Positions 27,732 through 37,162 of a DNA stretch of 64,000 nucleotides are shown piece by piece. Numbering within the stretch: the first letter of the stretch is position 1; every line of letters starts with the position of its first letter. The notes below the pieces were generated by a model. That model saw nothing but the letters and a program-made list of their open reading frames with translations. It did not search any database and was not told where the DNA came from. Made by a program: the position numbers and the translations under genes. Origin of the DNA: Hyphomicrobiaceae bacterium (lineage in GTDB: Bacteria; Pseudomonadota; Alphaproteobacteria; Rhizobiales; Hyphomicrobiaceae); NCBI GenBank assembly GCA_022844275.1, contig JALHMB010000005.1, positions 124,001 to 188,000 on the forward strand. The letters are read 5' to 3'.

Positions 27732-28520
27732 ATGCGCAAGAATGAGCTGAAGAAGACAATTGCCGCGGGCGGGCGTGCCCTCACTGGTTGGCTCGCGATT
27801 CCCAATGCCTACTCCGCCGAAGTCATGGCGCACCAAGGCTGGGACGCGCTGACCATCGACCTCCAGCATGGCCCCGTGGATTTCCAGGCCGCGGTCAGCA
27901 TGATGCAGGCCATCTCGACCACCAGTACCGTGCCGATGGCGCGCGTGCCGTGGAACGAGGCAGGCATCATCATGAAGATGCTCGATGCCGGGGCGTACGG
28001 CATCATCTGCCCGATGATCAACAACAAGGCCGAAGCCGAGCAGTTCGTTTTCAATGGCCGCTATCCGCCGATCGGCGGCAGGTCCATGGGTCCGAACCGG
28101 GCCGTGCAGTACGGTGGCGCCGACTACTGGCAGGGCGCCAACGATGAAGTGCTGCTGCTCGCGATGATCGAGACGCGCGACGGTTTGAAGAACCTCGACG
28201 AGATCCTGAGCGTGAAGGGCCTGAGCGGCGTCTACGTCGGCCCGTCAGATCTTTCGATGGCCCACGGCAAGCCGCCGACGCTCGATCCGTCGGATCCCGA
28301 GATCATCGAGGCCATCAAGTTCATCGCCCGCAAGACCAACGAGAAGGGTCTCATTGCCGGCGTGCATACGGACGGGCCGAAGACTGCCCTCACACGTTTC
28401 GAGCAGGGCTATCACTTCTGCGCCGTTCTCAATGACGCGCGCCTGCTGGCCACGGCTGCGGCGCAGGCGATCAAAGATATCCGCGGCGGTGGCAAGGTTG
28501 AGCAGGCGAAGACGTACTGA
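27732..28520 (+). CDS. HpcH/HpaI-family class II pyruvate aldolase
   Basis: 262 residues. Metal-dependent aldolase fold: DALTIDLQHGPVD (general His/Asp region), Arg in ARVPW, metal ligands in MIETRDGLKNLDEI and the phosphate/pyruvate-binding VGPSDLSMA. Such enzymes cleave 4-hydroxy-2-oxo acids (for example 2-dehydro-3-deoxyglucarate or 4-hydroxy-2-oxoheptanedioate) to pyruvate plus an aldehyde. GGGAAGGA lies upstream of the ATG. No pathway partner is adjacent, so the substrate is open. Confidence 0.9.
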   Translation: MRKNELKKTIAAGGRALTGWLAIPNAYSAEVMAHQGWDALTIDLQHGPVDFQAAVSMMQAISTTSTVPMARVPWNEAGIIMKMLDAGAYGIICPMINNKAEAEQFVFNGRYPPIGGRSMGPNRAVQYGGADYWQGANDEVLLLAMIETRDGLKNLDEILSVKGLSGVYVGPSDLSMAHGKPPTLDPSDPEIIEAIKFIARKTNEKGLIAGVHTDGPKTALTRFEQGYHFCAVLNDARLLATAAAQAIKDIRGGGKVEQAKTY

Positions 28521-28544
28521 GCCGGACTATTGCGGTCCCGAATG

Positions 28545-28572
28545 GAATGACGGGCCTCGCGGCCGGTCATTC
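28545..28572. terminator. Hairpin between convergent aldolase and transporter genes
   Basis: 12-position stem with a single mismatch (arms starting GAATGACGGGCC and ending GGCCGGTCATTC), loop of 4 nt. There is little T tract on the plus strand (TGCTTTCG), so termination efficiency is uncertain. Confidence 0.5.
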
Positions 28573-28595
28573 TGCTTTCGAGGATGGAACGAGGA

Positions 28596-29681
28596 TCAGG
28601 CTTCGGACATCAGCCAGCGCTCGAGAGCCTTGAGACCGACGACGGCGCCAGCGACGATCGCTGCGAACGTGATGAAAGAGCCGATCGCGAGTGTCGACAC
28701 GCCCGTAATGCCCTGCCCGACCGTGCAGCCGAGCGCCATCACGCCGCCGACGCCCATCATTGTCGCGCCGAGCAGACTGCGCACCGTGTCGCCGCGATCG
28801 GAGAAGGTCGAAATCCTGAAGCGCCCCATGGCCTTTGCGGCAACGAACGCGCCGAGGATCGCGCCGAATACCGTCGCGACGCCGAAGCCTGGGATGGGCG
28901 CGGCCGTGTAGCGTTGCAGCCATTCAAGTGCGTCGCCGCTCGGGCGAACGTAGGTGAGCGAGATGGGCGCCGTCGGGCGGTCGGCCATCTCGTCGAAGGC
29001 AAAACCGGTGAGCGCCCAGCCCGCGATGACGCAGAGCCCGACGCCGATGCCCGACAGGACATGTACGGGCGACGAACGAAACTCGGCGTCCTTGAAGCAG
29101 TACGCAAGCCCCGCGAGCACGATGATCCACGAGGCGAAAATGCGCCCGAAGCCCGCGGAGAGCGCCAGCGCGCGATCGACAAGGTCGCCGATGCCCTGTG
29201 TTGCTGTCGGCAGCGCGATGCTGGTTGCCTGCTCGATGGCCGCGCGGGCCGGGCCGAGAATGCCGCCAATAGTCATGTAGGCGGAGATGCCGATGATCAC
29301 GAGCGTCAGCAGCGCGCGCAGATCACCGCCGCCAGCGCGCGAGAGATTACGGCTCGGGCAGCCGCCGGCGAAGACCATGCCAAAACCGAAGATGAGACCG
29401 CCCGCGATGTGCCCAACCCAGTTGAAAGTCGAGCCGAGGTACATCGATTTCGTGAGATCGACGACGCCGAGCCAGTGGAGGGTCTGTGCACCAGCGAGTG
29501 CGGTGACCGCCGCGAGCACCCAGGCGCGGAAGCGACGCCAGTCGCCGATGTTCACGATGTCGGAGACCGAGCCCATGGTGCAGAAGTTCGTCCGGAAGAC
29601 GAGCGCGCCGAAGAGGAAGCCGATGACGAGGCCGCCGATCGCCAGCCACTGCGGGCCGTTCTCAACGATCGCTTCTCTCAT
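28596..29681 (-). CDS. YeeE/YedE-family sulfur (thiosulfate) transporter
   Basis: 361-residue polytopic membrane protein. Family marks are the conserved Cys motifs FAGGCPSRNLSRAGGGD and ALGCTVGQGITGVS, plus a Cys in RTNFCTMG. TsuA/YeeE proteins pass thiosulfate across the membrane by relay between such cysteines. No TusA-like partner is adjacent. Upstream lies a 20-bp palindrome matching the ATTC-N8-GAAT pattern of SqrR/BigR-type persulfide-sensing repressors. This supports a sulfur role and suggests induction by sulfide or persulfide (inference). Confidence 0.88.
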   Translation of the reverse strand: MREAIVENGPQWLAIGGLVIGFLFGALVFRTNFCTMGSVSDIVNIGDWRRFRAWVLAAVTALAGAQTLHWLGVVDLTKSMYLGSTFNWVGHIAGGLIFGFGMVFAGGCPSRNLSRAGGGDLRALLTLVIIGISAYMTIGGILGPARAAIEQATSIALPTATQGIGDLVDRALALSAGFGRIFASWIIVLAGLAYCFKDAEFRSSPVHVLSGIGVGLCVIAGWALTGFAFDEMADRPTAPISLTYVRPSGDALEWLQRYTAAPIPGFGVATVFGAILGAFVAAKAMGRFRISTFSDRGDTVRSLLGATMMGVGGVMALGCTVGQGITGVSTLAIGSFITFAAIVAGAVVGLKALERWLMSEA

Positions 29682-29736
29682 TGCTCACTCCCGGCCCGCA
29701 CACTGCGGCCGCAGAAGCGGCCGTCAGCGCACCATA

Positions 29737-29756
29737 ATATTCGCACGCGTGAATAT
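29737..29756. promoter_or_regulatory. Palindromic operator ATATTC-N8-GAATAT, SqrR/BigR-like
   Basis: Perfect 6-bp arms ATATTC (29737-29742) and GAATAT (29751-29756) separated by GCACGCGT, 56-75 bp upstream of the transporter start. It contains ATTC-N8-GAAT, which I recall as the SqrR consensus. The sequence match is direct; the regulator is inferred. Confidence 0.6.
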
Positions 29757-29791
29757 AGGAGCGGGTTGGCAGGCGCAAGCGGTGGCAGAGT

Positions 29792-32700
29792 TCAGGCGGC
29801 GCCTACCTGAGCGCCTTCGCCGCCGTTCTCGATGATCCGCTCGGCGGTCGCGAGATCGACGGACACGAGCTGCGAGATGCCGCGCTCAGCCATGGTCACG
29901 CCGAACAGGCGATCCATGCGGGCCATGGTCATGGGATGGTGCGTGATGACGAGGAAGCGCGTCTCGGTCTCGCCCGCCATGCTTTCCATCATCGAGCAGA
30001 ATCGATCGACGTTCGCGTCGTCGAGCGGCGCATCGACCTCGTCGAGCACGCAGATCGGCGACGGGTTGGTCAGGAACACGGCGAAAATGAGCGATAGAGC
30101 GGTCAGCGTCTGCTCCCCGCCGGAGAGCAGCGACAGCGTCGCAGGCTTCTTGCCGGGCGGCCGCGCGATGATCTCGAGGCCGCCTTCGAGCGGATCCTCC
30201 TCGCTCTCGATCATCTCGAGGCGCGCTTCACCGCCGCCGAACAGCGTGCCGAACAGGCGCTGGAAATGGCCGTTGACCTGATCGAAGGCCTCGCCGAGCC
30301 GCTTCTTAGCCTCGCGATTGAGCTGGCCGATGGCACCGCGCAGCTTTTGGATCGCCTGCTCGACGTCGAGCCGTTCGAGGTCCATCGTCGCGAACTGCTC
30401 GTTCATCTTCTGCAGCTCGTCATCCGCAGCAAGATTGACGCCGCCGAGCCGCTCGCGATCGGTCTTGAGGCGCTGCAGCGTGCGATCGACGTCGGAGAGC
30501 GACGGCAAGTCCGCGCCAGGCTCGACCTCGGCAAGCGCGAGGCAGGCCTCCGGCGCGCAATCCATGGTCTCGCGAATGCGACGAGATTCGTCCGCGCGCT
30601 TGTTGCGCGCCGCTTCAAGCTTCGCCTCGAGGCGCGCGCGCTGCTCGCGCTGATCAGATACGGCGGCCTGCGCGGCTTTGAGGGCCTGCTGGCTCTCGCG
30701 ATGCGCGGATTGAGCCTCAGCCAGACGATCCGCCGCTTCGCTGCGTGCGGTCTCGGCCGCCTGTATCTGGTCGTGCAGCTTCACGCGCTGCTCTTCGATC
30801 ACGGCCGGAAGCTCCGCCATCTCGGCAAGCTCGCCCTCGGTCTCGCCCATGCGCGCACTCAGCGTCGCGACATGGCTGCCGGCGTCCTCGCAGCGCGCCT
30901 GCCAGCGCGTGCGCTCGACCTCGATGGCATTGAGCCGCTCCACGCGGACATGCACGTCGCGCTCTATGCGCGAAAGTTCCTGCCGAATCTCCCCGACCGT
31001 CGCGCGATGACCGGCCGTCTCGCGCTCGGCCGCGGCGGCCTCACCTTCGAGCGCATCGTCATTTTCGAGCGCCGCGATAGCGGTCTCGATCTCGGCGAGA
31101 CGCTCCTTGGCTTCGACCAGGGCCGCCTCGGCTGCCGTCCTGTTCTCCGCGACAGCGGCCAGCCGCTGCTCGGTCTCGCGCGCCTGGCGCTCGATGACCG
31201 TGAGCTTCTCGCGTGTGCGGGCAAGCTCGGCCTGCGTCTCGCGCCACGCCTGACGCAGGCGACGCTCCTCGCTCTCCGCGACACGATGCACCTCGCGCGC
31301 GGTCCGCGCTGCCGACGTCAGGTCGTCGGACTCGCGCCGCGCCGCATCCTCAAGCACCTCGAGCTCGGCGAGGCGATTGCGCTCGGCAAGCCGCACGGCT
31401 GCCGGCGTCGGCGCCGAGGCCGCGACCGTGAAACCATCCCAGCGCCAAAGATCACCTTCAAGCGACACGAGCCGCTGACCCGGGCGCAGATAGGGCTGCA
31501 GGAGCCGCCCGTCCTCGCGCGCGACAACACCGATCTGGGCCAGCCGCCGTGCCAGCTCCGGCGGCGCATCGACTTCCGCTGCCAGCTGATGCACGCCGAC
31601 GGGGAGCGGCGGATCATCCGCAGCGCGCCCCACGCGGCGCCAGTGCACATCCGCCTCGTCCGCCGCTGGCGCGTCGAGATCATCACCCAGCGCCGCGCCG
31701 AGTGCCCGCTCATAGCCAGGCGCGACCCGCAGCTCGTCGATCATCGGCGGCAGGCCGTCATCTCGCATCGGCACCAAAAGCTTGGCGAGCGTCTCGACCT
31801 CCGTACGGAGCTGGCCGGACGTCAGCAGCGCGGACTGGCTTGCTTCCTCGCGCGCCCTGAGTTCGATGGCGAGTTCGGCAGCGCGCTCCTCGGCCGCAAG
31901 CGCTTCCTCCTCGATGGCTGCCGCCTCGCGCATGATGCGCTGGCCGGCCTCCGTGAGCTGCTGCAGGCGCTCCGCATCCGGAGCCCGGCCGGCGATCTCA
32001 CGCGCCTGCGTCGCGAGCGACACGAGCTGATGCTCGATCCGCTTGACCTGGCCAAGTCGCTCGGCGTGCGTGCTTTCTAGCCCGCGGCGCCGTGTGCGCG
32101 CTTCAATGGCACGGGCCGTAACCTCGGCCAGCCGCGCAGAAGCTTCGCCGAGCGCCGATTCGGCATCGGTGAGACGGGTACGGGTTGCCTCCTCCGCGCG
32201 CTGGCCATTCGCGACCTCGGCGGTGATCGTCTCTGCTTCGGCGCCCAGCCGGTCGAGGATCGCGCGCGCCTCAGCGAGCTGCTGCTGCTCCCGCTCGATA
32301 TCGCGGCGCATCTGCTCGGCGCGAGTCTCAAGCTCCTGCTGGCGCTCGGCGAGACGGCGAGCCTCCTTCTCGAAATTCTCCTGCTCGATACGGATGCGCG
32401 AGAGGGCCGCGCCGCGCCGCGCTTCCTCCTCGCGAAGCGGATCGATTGCGCCGGCGCGCTCGGCTTCCTCCGCGACGAGACCGGCTTCGCGCTCGGTCGC
32501 CGCCGCGAGCGCGCCGAGACCCTGCCAGAGTGCCGCCTCCGTGGCGACGACGTCCGTCTGGGCCGCGGTCCACGAGAGATGCAGCAGCAGCGCCTCGGCC
32601 TTGCGGATCTCACCGGAAAGCTCGCGATAGCGCCGTGCCTGACGGGTCTGGCGCTTCAGGGCCTCGATCTGGCTGTTGAGCTGCCCGAGCACGTCGTTGA

Positions 32701-33298
32701 CGCGGGCGAGATTGCCCTCTGCCGCCTTGAGCCGAAGCTCGGCCTCGTGGCGGCGACTGTGGAGGCCGGCAATTCCCGCGGCATCTTCCAGGATGCGCCG
32801 GCGCTGCTCGGGCTTGGCATTGACGATCTCGGCGATCTGGCCCTGGCGGACGAGCGACGGCGAGCGCGCACCAGTCGACGCATCCTCGAAGAGCAGCTTG
32901 ATATCGCGCGCACGGACCTCACCGCCATTGACCCGGTAGGCTGATCCTGCATCGCGCTCGATGCGACGCGTGACTTCCAGCACGTCGGCGTCGTTGAGCT
33001 CAGCCGGCGCTGTGCGGGCGGCATTGTCGATCGAGATCGTGACCTCGGCCATGTTGCGGGCCGGCCGGGCGTTTGTCCCGGAGAAGATCACGTCCTCCAT
33101 GGTCGAGGCGCGCATGGACTTGTAGGACGTCTCGCCCATGACCCAGCGCAGCGCTTCGAGCAGGTTCGACTTGCCGCAGCCGTTGGGCCCGACAACGCCG
33201 GTCAATCCCTTCTCGATGACAAGCTCGGTCGGCTCAACGAACGATTTGAAGCCGAGCAGCCTCAGTCGCGTGATCTGCACGTCAGCACCCGCCTTCAT
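29792..33298 (-). CDS. smc: Chromosome segregation SMC protein
   Basis: 1168 residues, full length. Walker A GPNGCGKSN and surrounding LLGFKSFVEPTELVI; long Glu/Arg/Ala-rich coiled coils; hinge about residues 500-610 (APGYERALGAALGDDLDAP); C-terminal signature LSLLSGGEQTLTALSL and Walker B CVLDEVDAPLDD. It homodimerises, works with ScpA/ScpB (not here) and compacts and segregates the nucleoid. It lies 45 bp downstream of a DsbA-like lipoprotein gene on the same strand. That DsbA-smc adjacency is common in alphaproteobacteria as far as I know. Confidence 0.97.
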   Translation of the reverse strand: MKAGADVQITRLRLLGFKSFVEPTELVIEKGLTGVVGPNGCGKSNLLEALRWVMGETSYKSMRASTMEDVIFSGTNARPARNMAEVTISIDNAARTAPAELNDADVLEVTRRIERDAGSAYRVNGGEVRARDIKLLFEDASTGARSPSLVRQGQIAEIVNAKPEQRRRILEDAAGIAGLHSRRHEAELRLKAAEGNLARVNDVLGQLNSQIEALKRQTRQARRYRELSGEIRKAEALLLHLSWTAAQTDVVATEAALWQGLGALAAATEREAGLVAEEAERAGAIDPLREEEARRGAALSRIRIEQENFEKEARRLAERQQELETRAEQMRRDIEREQQQLAEARAILDRLGAEAETITAEVANGQRAEEATRTRLTDAESALGEASARLAEVTARAIEARTRRRGLESTHAERLGQVKRIEHQLVSLATQAREIAGRAPDAERLQQLTEAGQRIMREAAAIEEEALAAEERAAELAIELRAREEASQSALLTSGQLRTEVETLAKLLVPMRDDGLPPMIDELRVAPGYERALGAALGDDLDAPAADEADVHWRRVGRAADDPPLPVGVHQLAAEVDAPPELARRLAQIGVVAREDGRLLQPYLRPGQRLVSLEGDLWRWDGFTVAASAPTPAAVRLAERNRLAELEVLEDAARRESDDLTSAARTAREVHRVAESEERRLRQAWRETQAELARTREKLTVIERQARETEQRLAAVAENRTAAEAALVEAKERLAEIETAIAALENDDALEGEAAAAERETAGHRATVGEIRQELSRIERDVHVRVERLNAIEVERTRWQARCEDAGSHVATLSARMGETEGELAEMAELPAVIEEQRVKLHDQIQAAETARSEAADRLAEAQSAHRESQQALKAAQAAVSDQREQRARLEAKLEAARNKRADESRRIRETMDCAPEACLALAEVEPGADLPSLSDVDRTLQRLKTDRERLGGVNLAADDELQKMNEQFATMDLERLDVEQAIQKLRGAIGQLNREAKKRLGEAFDQVNGHFQRLFGTLFGGGEARLEMIESEEDPLEGGLEIIARPPGKKPATLSLLSGGEQTLTALSLIFAVFLTNPSPICVLDEVDAPLDDANVDRFCSMMESMAGETETRFLVITHHPMTMARMDRLFGVTMAERGISQLVSVDLATAERIIENGGEGAQVGAA

Positions 33299-33343
33299 AG
33301 CGGTGGTCTAGTACTTCTCCGAACGCTCTATACGAAAAGGCGC

Positions 33344-34183
33344 TCAACGCGGCACGGATGCCGGTGTCGCGGCTACCGCGGGTCCGGCGATCAGGGGATC
33401 GATGATCTCGCGCAGCTCGGCGAGATCGAGTGCCTTTTTGACCAGCTTGCCGTTGATGAAGTAGTTCGGCGTCCCGATCACCCCAAGTTCCCGACCGCGG
33501 TCCTTGATCTGATTCAGCGCGCTGATCATGCCTTGATTCTGGCGGCAGCTGTCAAACTGTGCGGCTGTCAAGCCAACACCTTGCGCGACCTTGAGGATAG
33601 GCTCGATGCGGACCTCCTGGGAGACCCACTGCGCCTGCGTGGAGAGATAGCGGCCATACAGCTCCAGGTAGCGGTCCATGGGCACGCAGCGGAGCGCGAT
33701 GGTCGCCATCCCACTGGTCTTGCCGATGGGGAATTCGCGGATGATGAAGCGCATCTTGCCGCGATCGATGTAGTCGCGCTTCAGAACCGGGAAGACCTCC
33801 GCCTGAAAAGCCCGGCAGTAGGGACAGGTTAGGGAGGCATATTTGACGATCGTGACGGGGGCGTCGGCGCGCCCGATCGAGAATTCCGGCAGCGATCCGG
33901 GCTGCATGACCTGGGCGAGCGTCGGTTCCTCGATGACCTGACGCATGGGCACGGCTGTGGACGGGCTGTCGGAGAAGGGATCGAAAGCCGGCGGCTTAGG
34001 CTGTGCGGCCACTCCGACGGCGGCCGTCTCAAGGGTCAGGGCCGCCGGGCGCGTGGGATCCAGCGCATTCATGGCATCGCCCGAGCAGCCGGCAAGCACC
34101 AGCACCAGGGCGAGCAGGACAAATGGAGGGACGTACGGCGCCCGCTCGCGCCTGGACCTGCCGGTTCCCGAGCGGACGCGCAC
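33344..34183 (-). CDS. DsbA-family thiol-disulfide lipoprotein
   Basis: 279 residues. Lipoprotein signal with lipobox LVLAGCSGD, so the mature protein is probably membrane-tethered in the periplasm. Pro/Ala-rich spacer, then a thioredoxin/DsbA domain: VTIVKYASLTCPYCRAF (active site CPYC), helical insert, and cis-Pro loop GTPNYFINGK. CPYC is a less common active site than CPHC and may favour isomerase or reductase chemistry. GTG start at 34183, six bases after the preceding DsbA-like stop. It may be a divergent tandem duplicate of that gene. Confidence 0.87.
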   Translation of the reverse strand: MRVRSGTGRSRRERAPYVPPFVLLALVLVLAGCSGDAMNALDPTRPAALTLETAAVGVAAQPKPPAFDPFSDSPSTAVPMRQVIEEPTLAQVMQPGSLPEFSIGRADAPVTIVKYASLTCPYCRAFQAEVFPVLKRDYIDRGKMRFIIREFPIGKTSGMATIALRCVPMDRYLELYGRYLSTQAQWVSQEVRIEPILKVAQGVGLTAAQFDSCRQNQGMISALNQIKDRGRELGVIGTPNYFINGKLVKKALDLAELREIIDPLIAGPAVAATPASVPR

Positions 34184-34189
34184 GGCGTA

Positions 34190-34891
34190 TCAGCCGCCTA
34201 GGAAGGGCGCGAGCGCCTGGTCGAAGGACTCGATCGAATCGCTCCGGCCGCGCAGACGCTTTCCGTTGATGAAGAACGTCGGCGTCGCGTTGACCCCGAA
34301 CTCGTCACTCGCGCGCTGACGGGCGGAGATCATGTGATCGAGCGTCGTGTTGTCCTTCAGGCAGGTATCGAAGCGCTCCTGCGTGAACCCGGCCTGCTGC
34401 GCGATCTTGAACAGCTCCGGCACCGGATTGCCTCGCACGAAGGCCCACTTGTCCTGGGTCTTGAAGAGGGCGCTGATCATGGCCTGCGTTGCATCGCCGC
34501 CAGCGCAGCGGGCCAGCATCGAAGCGGCCGCGGCAAGATTGTCCAGCGGGAACTCGCGCATGATGAACCGCACCTTGCCCGTGTCGATGTATTTCTCTTT
34601 GAGCGCCGGGTAGACGGTGTTGTGGAAGGCGGCGCAGTGGCCGCACGTCATCGACGCATACTCGACGATCGTGACCGGCGCGTCGGCCTTGCCGACGACC
34701 AGCTCAGGCAGCGCACCCGGCTTCATCAGCGCGTCGACCGACACCTCGTCCGGCCCGCGGTCGCCGCGGCGCTGCGCGAATGCCGGGTTGAGCCCTGCGG
34801 CAGTCGAAAGTGCGGCAATGCTCGCCGCTCCGATCAGGAAGGCGCGGCGGTGAAGGCTGCGCGCAAGGAAAGAATAGGGGGTCGCCGTCAC
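34190..34891 (-). CDS. DsbA-family protein with Tat-like signal
   Basis: 233 residues from the GTG at 34891, which follows AAGGAG by 6 bases. A GTG five codons upstream (34906) overlaps that ribosome site and is rejected. The signal contains LHRRAFLIGAAS, a Tat-like twin-arginine motif, with cleavage near NPAFAQ. The DsbA domain holds the active site CGHC (YASMTCGHCAAFH) and cis-Pro loop ATPTFFINGKRL. Probably an oxidoreductase of periplasmic substrates. Whether Tat or Sec exports it is not decided by sequence alone. Confidence 0.86.
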   Translation of the reverse strand: MTATPYSFLARSLHRRAFLIGAASIAALSTAAGLNPAFAQRRGDRGPDEVSVDALMKPGALPELVVGKADAPVTIVEYASMTCGHCAAFHNTVYPALKEKYIDTGKVRFIMREFPLDNLAAAASMLARCAGGDATQAMISALFKTQDKWAFVRGNPVPELFKIAQQAGFTQERFDTCLKDNTTLDHMISARQRASDEFGVNATPTFFINGKRLRGRSDSIESFDQALAPFLGG

Positions 34892-35183
34892 GTCGATCTC
34901 CTTCACGGCATCTTACGGGCTCCGGCACTCATCCTGACAGCAGGAGAGACCCGTCTGGCGTCATTTGGCCGAAGCATTAAGGCATTTCGGCGCCGTATGC
35001 CAATTGAACTGGTCGTGAGCCATAACCAGAAAGCCGCAGGACGCGCCGCCTTGCGCACGCGCCTCGCGACACAAGAAAGTACGTTCGCTGAGCGACCGAA
35101 CGGTCCAATTAAATGGCAACGCCGGGTCCAAAGGCCCCGGCTTCGCCGATGCGCTGCTGAGCCGCGATGGCTCGGAGGCTAAA

Positions 35184-35624
35184 TTAGATGCTGGCGCTGA
35201 TGCCGGCGCCAACCCCATTCGTGGCGGGCTTCTGGACCGCATAGGCCGGTTCCTCGAAGCCCCGGAAGTTGCGATCGAACTCGAAGTAATTGCAGATGAG
35301 CTCCTCGCCCGGATGGATATCGGCGATGGCATAGCCGATGTCTGGCCGCGTGAAGTCCGTGTTCGGCTTCAGGCTGTGGTTCATGAACCGGCCGTTGTCG
35401 AGCTCCAGCACGACGAAGCCGTCCCGCTCCATGTGCGGGTAGCCGTACCGGTCGAAGTACTCCTGGACGTTCTTCGGGAAGGTCGCGACCTCCTCCTCGG
35501 TGAAGACCTTGTCGAAGCGCTCGTCGAGCGCCCAGATCGGCGTCCCCGCGGGAATGAAGTCCACCGCAAATACGCCAACGCCTTCGATCGCGCTGGCACG
35601 CACGGACGTAGCGACGAGCATCAT
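35184..35624 (-). CDS. SET-domain protein (putative protein-lysine methyltransferase)
   Basis: 146 residues, a minimal SET domain. It has the N-terminal SAIEGVGVFAVDFIPAGTPI, the SAM/pseudoknot motif FMNHSLKPNTDF and the C-terminal GEELICNYFEFD with the conserved Tyr. The post-SET zinc cluster is absent. Bacterial SET proteins may methylate lysine on ribosomal or other proteins, and the target is unknown. GGAG lies 9 bases before the ATG. It is transcribed alone, divergent from lpxK. Confidence 0.85.
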   Translation of the reverse strand: MMLVATSVRASAIEGVGVFAVDFIPAGTPIWALDERFDKVFTEEEVATFPKNVQEYFDRYGYPHMERDGFVVLELDNGRFMNHSLKPNTDFTRPDIGYAIADIHPGEELICNYFEFDRNFRGFEEPAYAVQKPATNGVGAGISASI

Positions 35625-36027
35625 GATACTTGTCTCCAGCTATTCAGCATTCTCGAGAGAAAGAGGATGATCGAGGGCAAGGTCCACTTGGCCCCGCAGT
35701 GCAAGCATTCTGTCCTGGCGGACATGCGTGGGTCGTCTCCAGTCACCACCCCGCGCATTCCCGCGGATCATGATGATCGTGCAGCGTTGGAGGGATCGCC
35801 CGGAGAGGCCGGAGCGCGTCCGCATCAGAGCGGAGAGACGTCCATTCCCCCGAACCCGGCACCAGAACTTGGTTCCGATGCGCGGAGCATGTAGAGCTGT
35901 TTGAGCCTATGTCAAATGCCATTTTGTACGCTCTGTGAAACTGTCACCAACTTGCTACAAGCAGGCTTGGTCAAATTGGTTCCGCCGACCGGAACGCCAA
36001 GGGACTCGAGAACGCGGGCCGGTGACG
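35625..36027. other. 403-bp divergent region between SET gene and lpxK
   Basis: Contains promoters for both flanking genes. I see no conserved small frame, repeat or clear operator. Confidence 0.4.
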
Positions 36028-37116
36028 ATGCGCGAGCCAACGTGGTGGTACGAGACGTCGCCCGGCACCGCGTCCCGGTTGCTCGGACCTGCGGCGGCTC
36101 TCTGGGGCGCGCTCACCCGGCGCCGATTCGCACGCACCGCGCCGTACCGCGCGCCATTCCCCGTCATCTGCATCGGGAACTTCACGGCGGGCGGCGCCGG
36201 CAAGACGCCGCTCGCGCTTGCCGTTGCTGAGCTTGTCGACGGCTTGGGCCCCGCCAGCGCCTTCCTTTCGCGCGGCTATGGCGGCCGCATCACCGGGCCG
36301 CACTGGGTCGATCCTGACCGCGACCGGGCCGAGGACGTAGGCGATGAGCCGCTGCTCCTCGCCGCCTCACGACCGACGCTCATCTGCCGCGACCGCGCTG
36401 CAGGCGCACGCGCGATTGCCGCAGGCGCCGGCACTGGTTCGCGTCCCGCCCCTACCGCTGTCGACGTCATCATCATGGACGACGGCCTGCAGAACCCCGG
36501 CCTCGCCAAGGACCTGACCTTCGCGATCGTCGATGGCGCGCGTGGCGTCGGCAACGGCCGCGTCATTCCGGCCGGCCCGCTCCGGGCACCGCTCGACTTC
36601 CAGCTCGACCTCGTCGATGCGGTGGTGATCAACCGCGGCTCAGCGCCGGATGCAGCCGCAGGCCAGAGCGATTTTGCTGCGCGGCTGCGCCACGACTTCG
36701 AGGGTCCGGTGCTCGAAGCGCGCATTGTCCCCGGCGTCGGCCCCAATGCCGTCCATGAGTGGCTCGCCGCGGCACCGGTCGTCGCCTTCGCCGGCATCGG
36801 CGTGCCGGATCGCTTTTTCGCGACGCTCGGCACGCTTGGTGCCGATCCGGTCGCGAGGGTCGCCTTCCCGGACCACCACGTCTTCACCCAAGCGGACGCG
36901 CGCCGGCTCCTTGAACTCGCCCGCGCTCACGGCGCCACGCTCGTCACCACGGAGAAGGACCGCGCGCGCCTCGCGGGCGCCGCCGGCGCACTCGCTGAGC
37001 TTCATGCGCAGGCGAAGGCGCTGCCGATCCGCCTTGCGTTCGAGGCGCGCGACGAAGGGCGCCTGATCGCGCTAATCGAGGGCGCAGTCGGCCGGCGAGG
37101 TCAGAAGGCGCGGTAA
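36028..37116 (+). CDS. lpxK: Tetraacyldisaccharide 4'-kinase (lipid A biosynthesis)
   Basis: 362 residues. Walker A-type GNFTAGGAGKTPLALA, acidic DDGLQNP motif and GNGRVIPAGPLR are LpxK hallmarks. Phosphorylates the 4' position of the disaccharide lipid A precursor at the inner membrane. Start ATG at 36028 (MREPTWWYE); an overlapping GTG two codons upstream is possible and a longer frame from 35935 is unlikely. The usual neighbour waaA is absent. Confidence 0.93.
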   Translation: MREPTWWYETSPGTASRLLGPAAALWGALTRRRFARTAPYRAPFPVICIGNFTAGGAGKTPLALAVAELVDGLGPASAFLSRGYGGRITGPHWVDPDRDRAEDVGDEPLLLAASRPTLICRDRAAGARAIAAGAGTGSRPAPTAVDVIIMDDGLQNPGLAKDLTFAIVDGARGVGNGRVIPAGPLRAPLDFQLDLVDAVVINRGSAPDAAAGQSDFAARLRHDFEGPVLEARIVPGVGPNAVHEWLAAAPVVAFAGIGVPDRFFATLGTLGADPVARVAFPDHHVFTQADARRLLELARAHGATLVTTEKDRARLAGAAGALAELHAQAKALPIRLAFEARDEGRLIALIEGAVGRRGQKAR

Positions 37117-37125
37117 CTTTCCTGT

Positions 37126-37151
37126 CCCTCTCCCCGCACGCGGGCGAGGGG
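37126..37151. repeat. C-rich/G-rich intergenic palindrome
   Basis: CCCTC-T-CCCCGC paired with GCGGG-C-GAGGG in the 46-bp gap between convergent lpxK and an SDR gene. It resembles a common alphaproteobacterial intergenic hairpin. A similar form occurs at 44569-44589. Probably a terminator or REP-like element. Confidence 0.5.
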
Positions 37152-37162
37152 AAAGAGCTGGC

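Noticed and set aside
30266-32080. 604-codon plus-strand frame inside smc
   Set aside because: Antisense shadow of the smc coiled coil, with Arg/Leu/Ala-rich sequence and no domain features.
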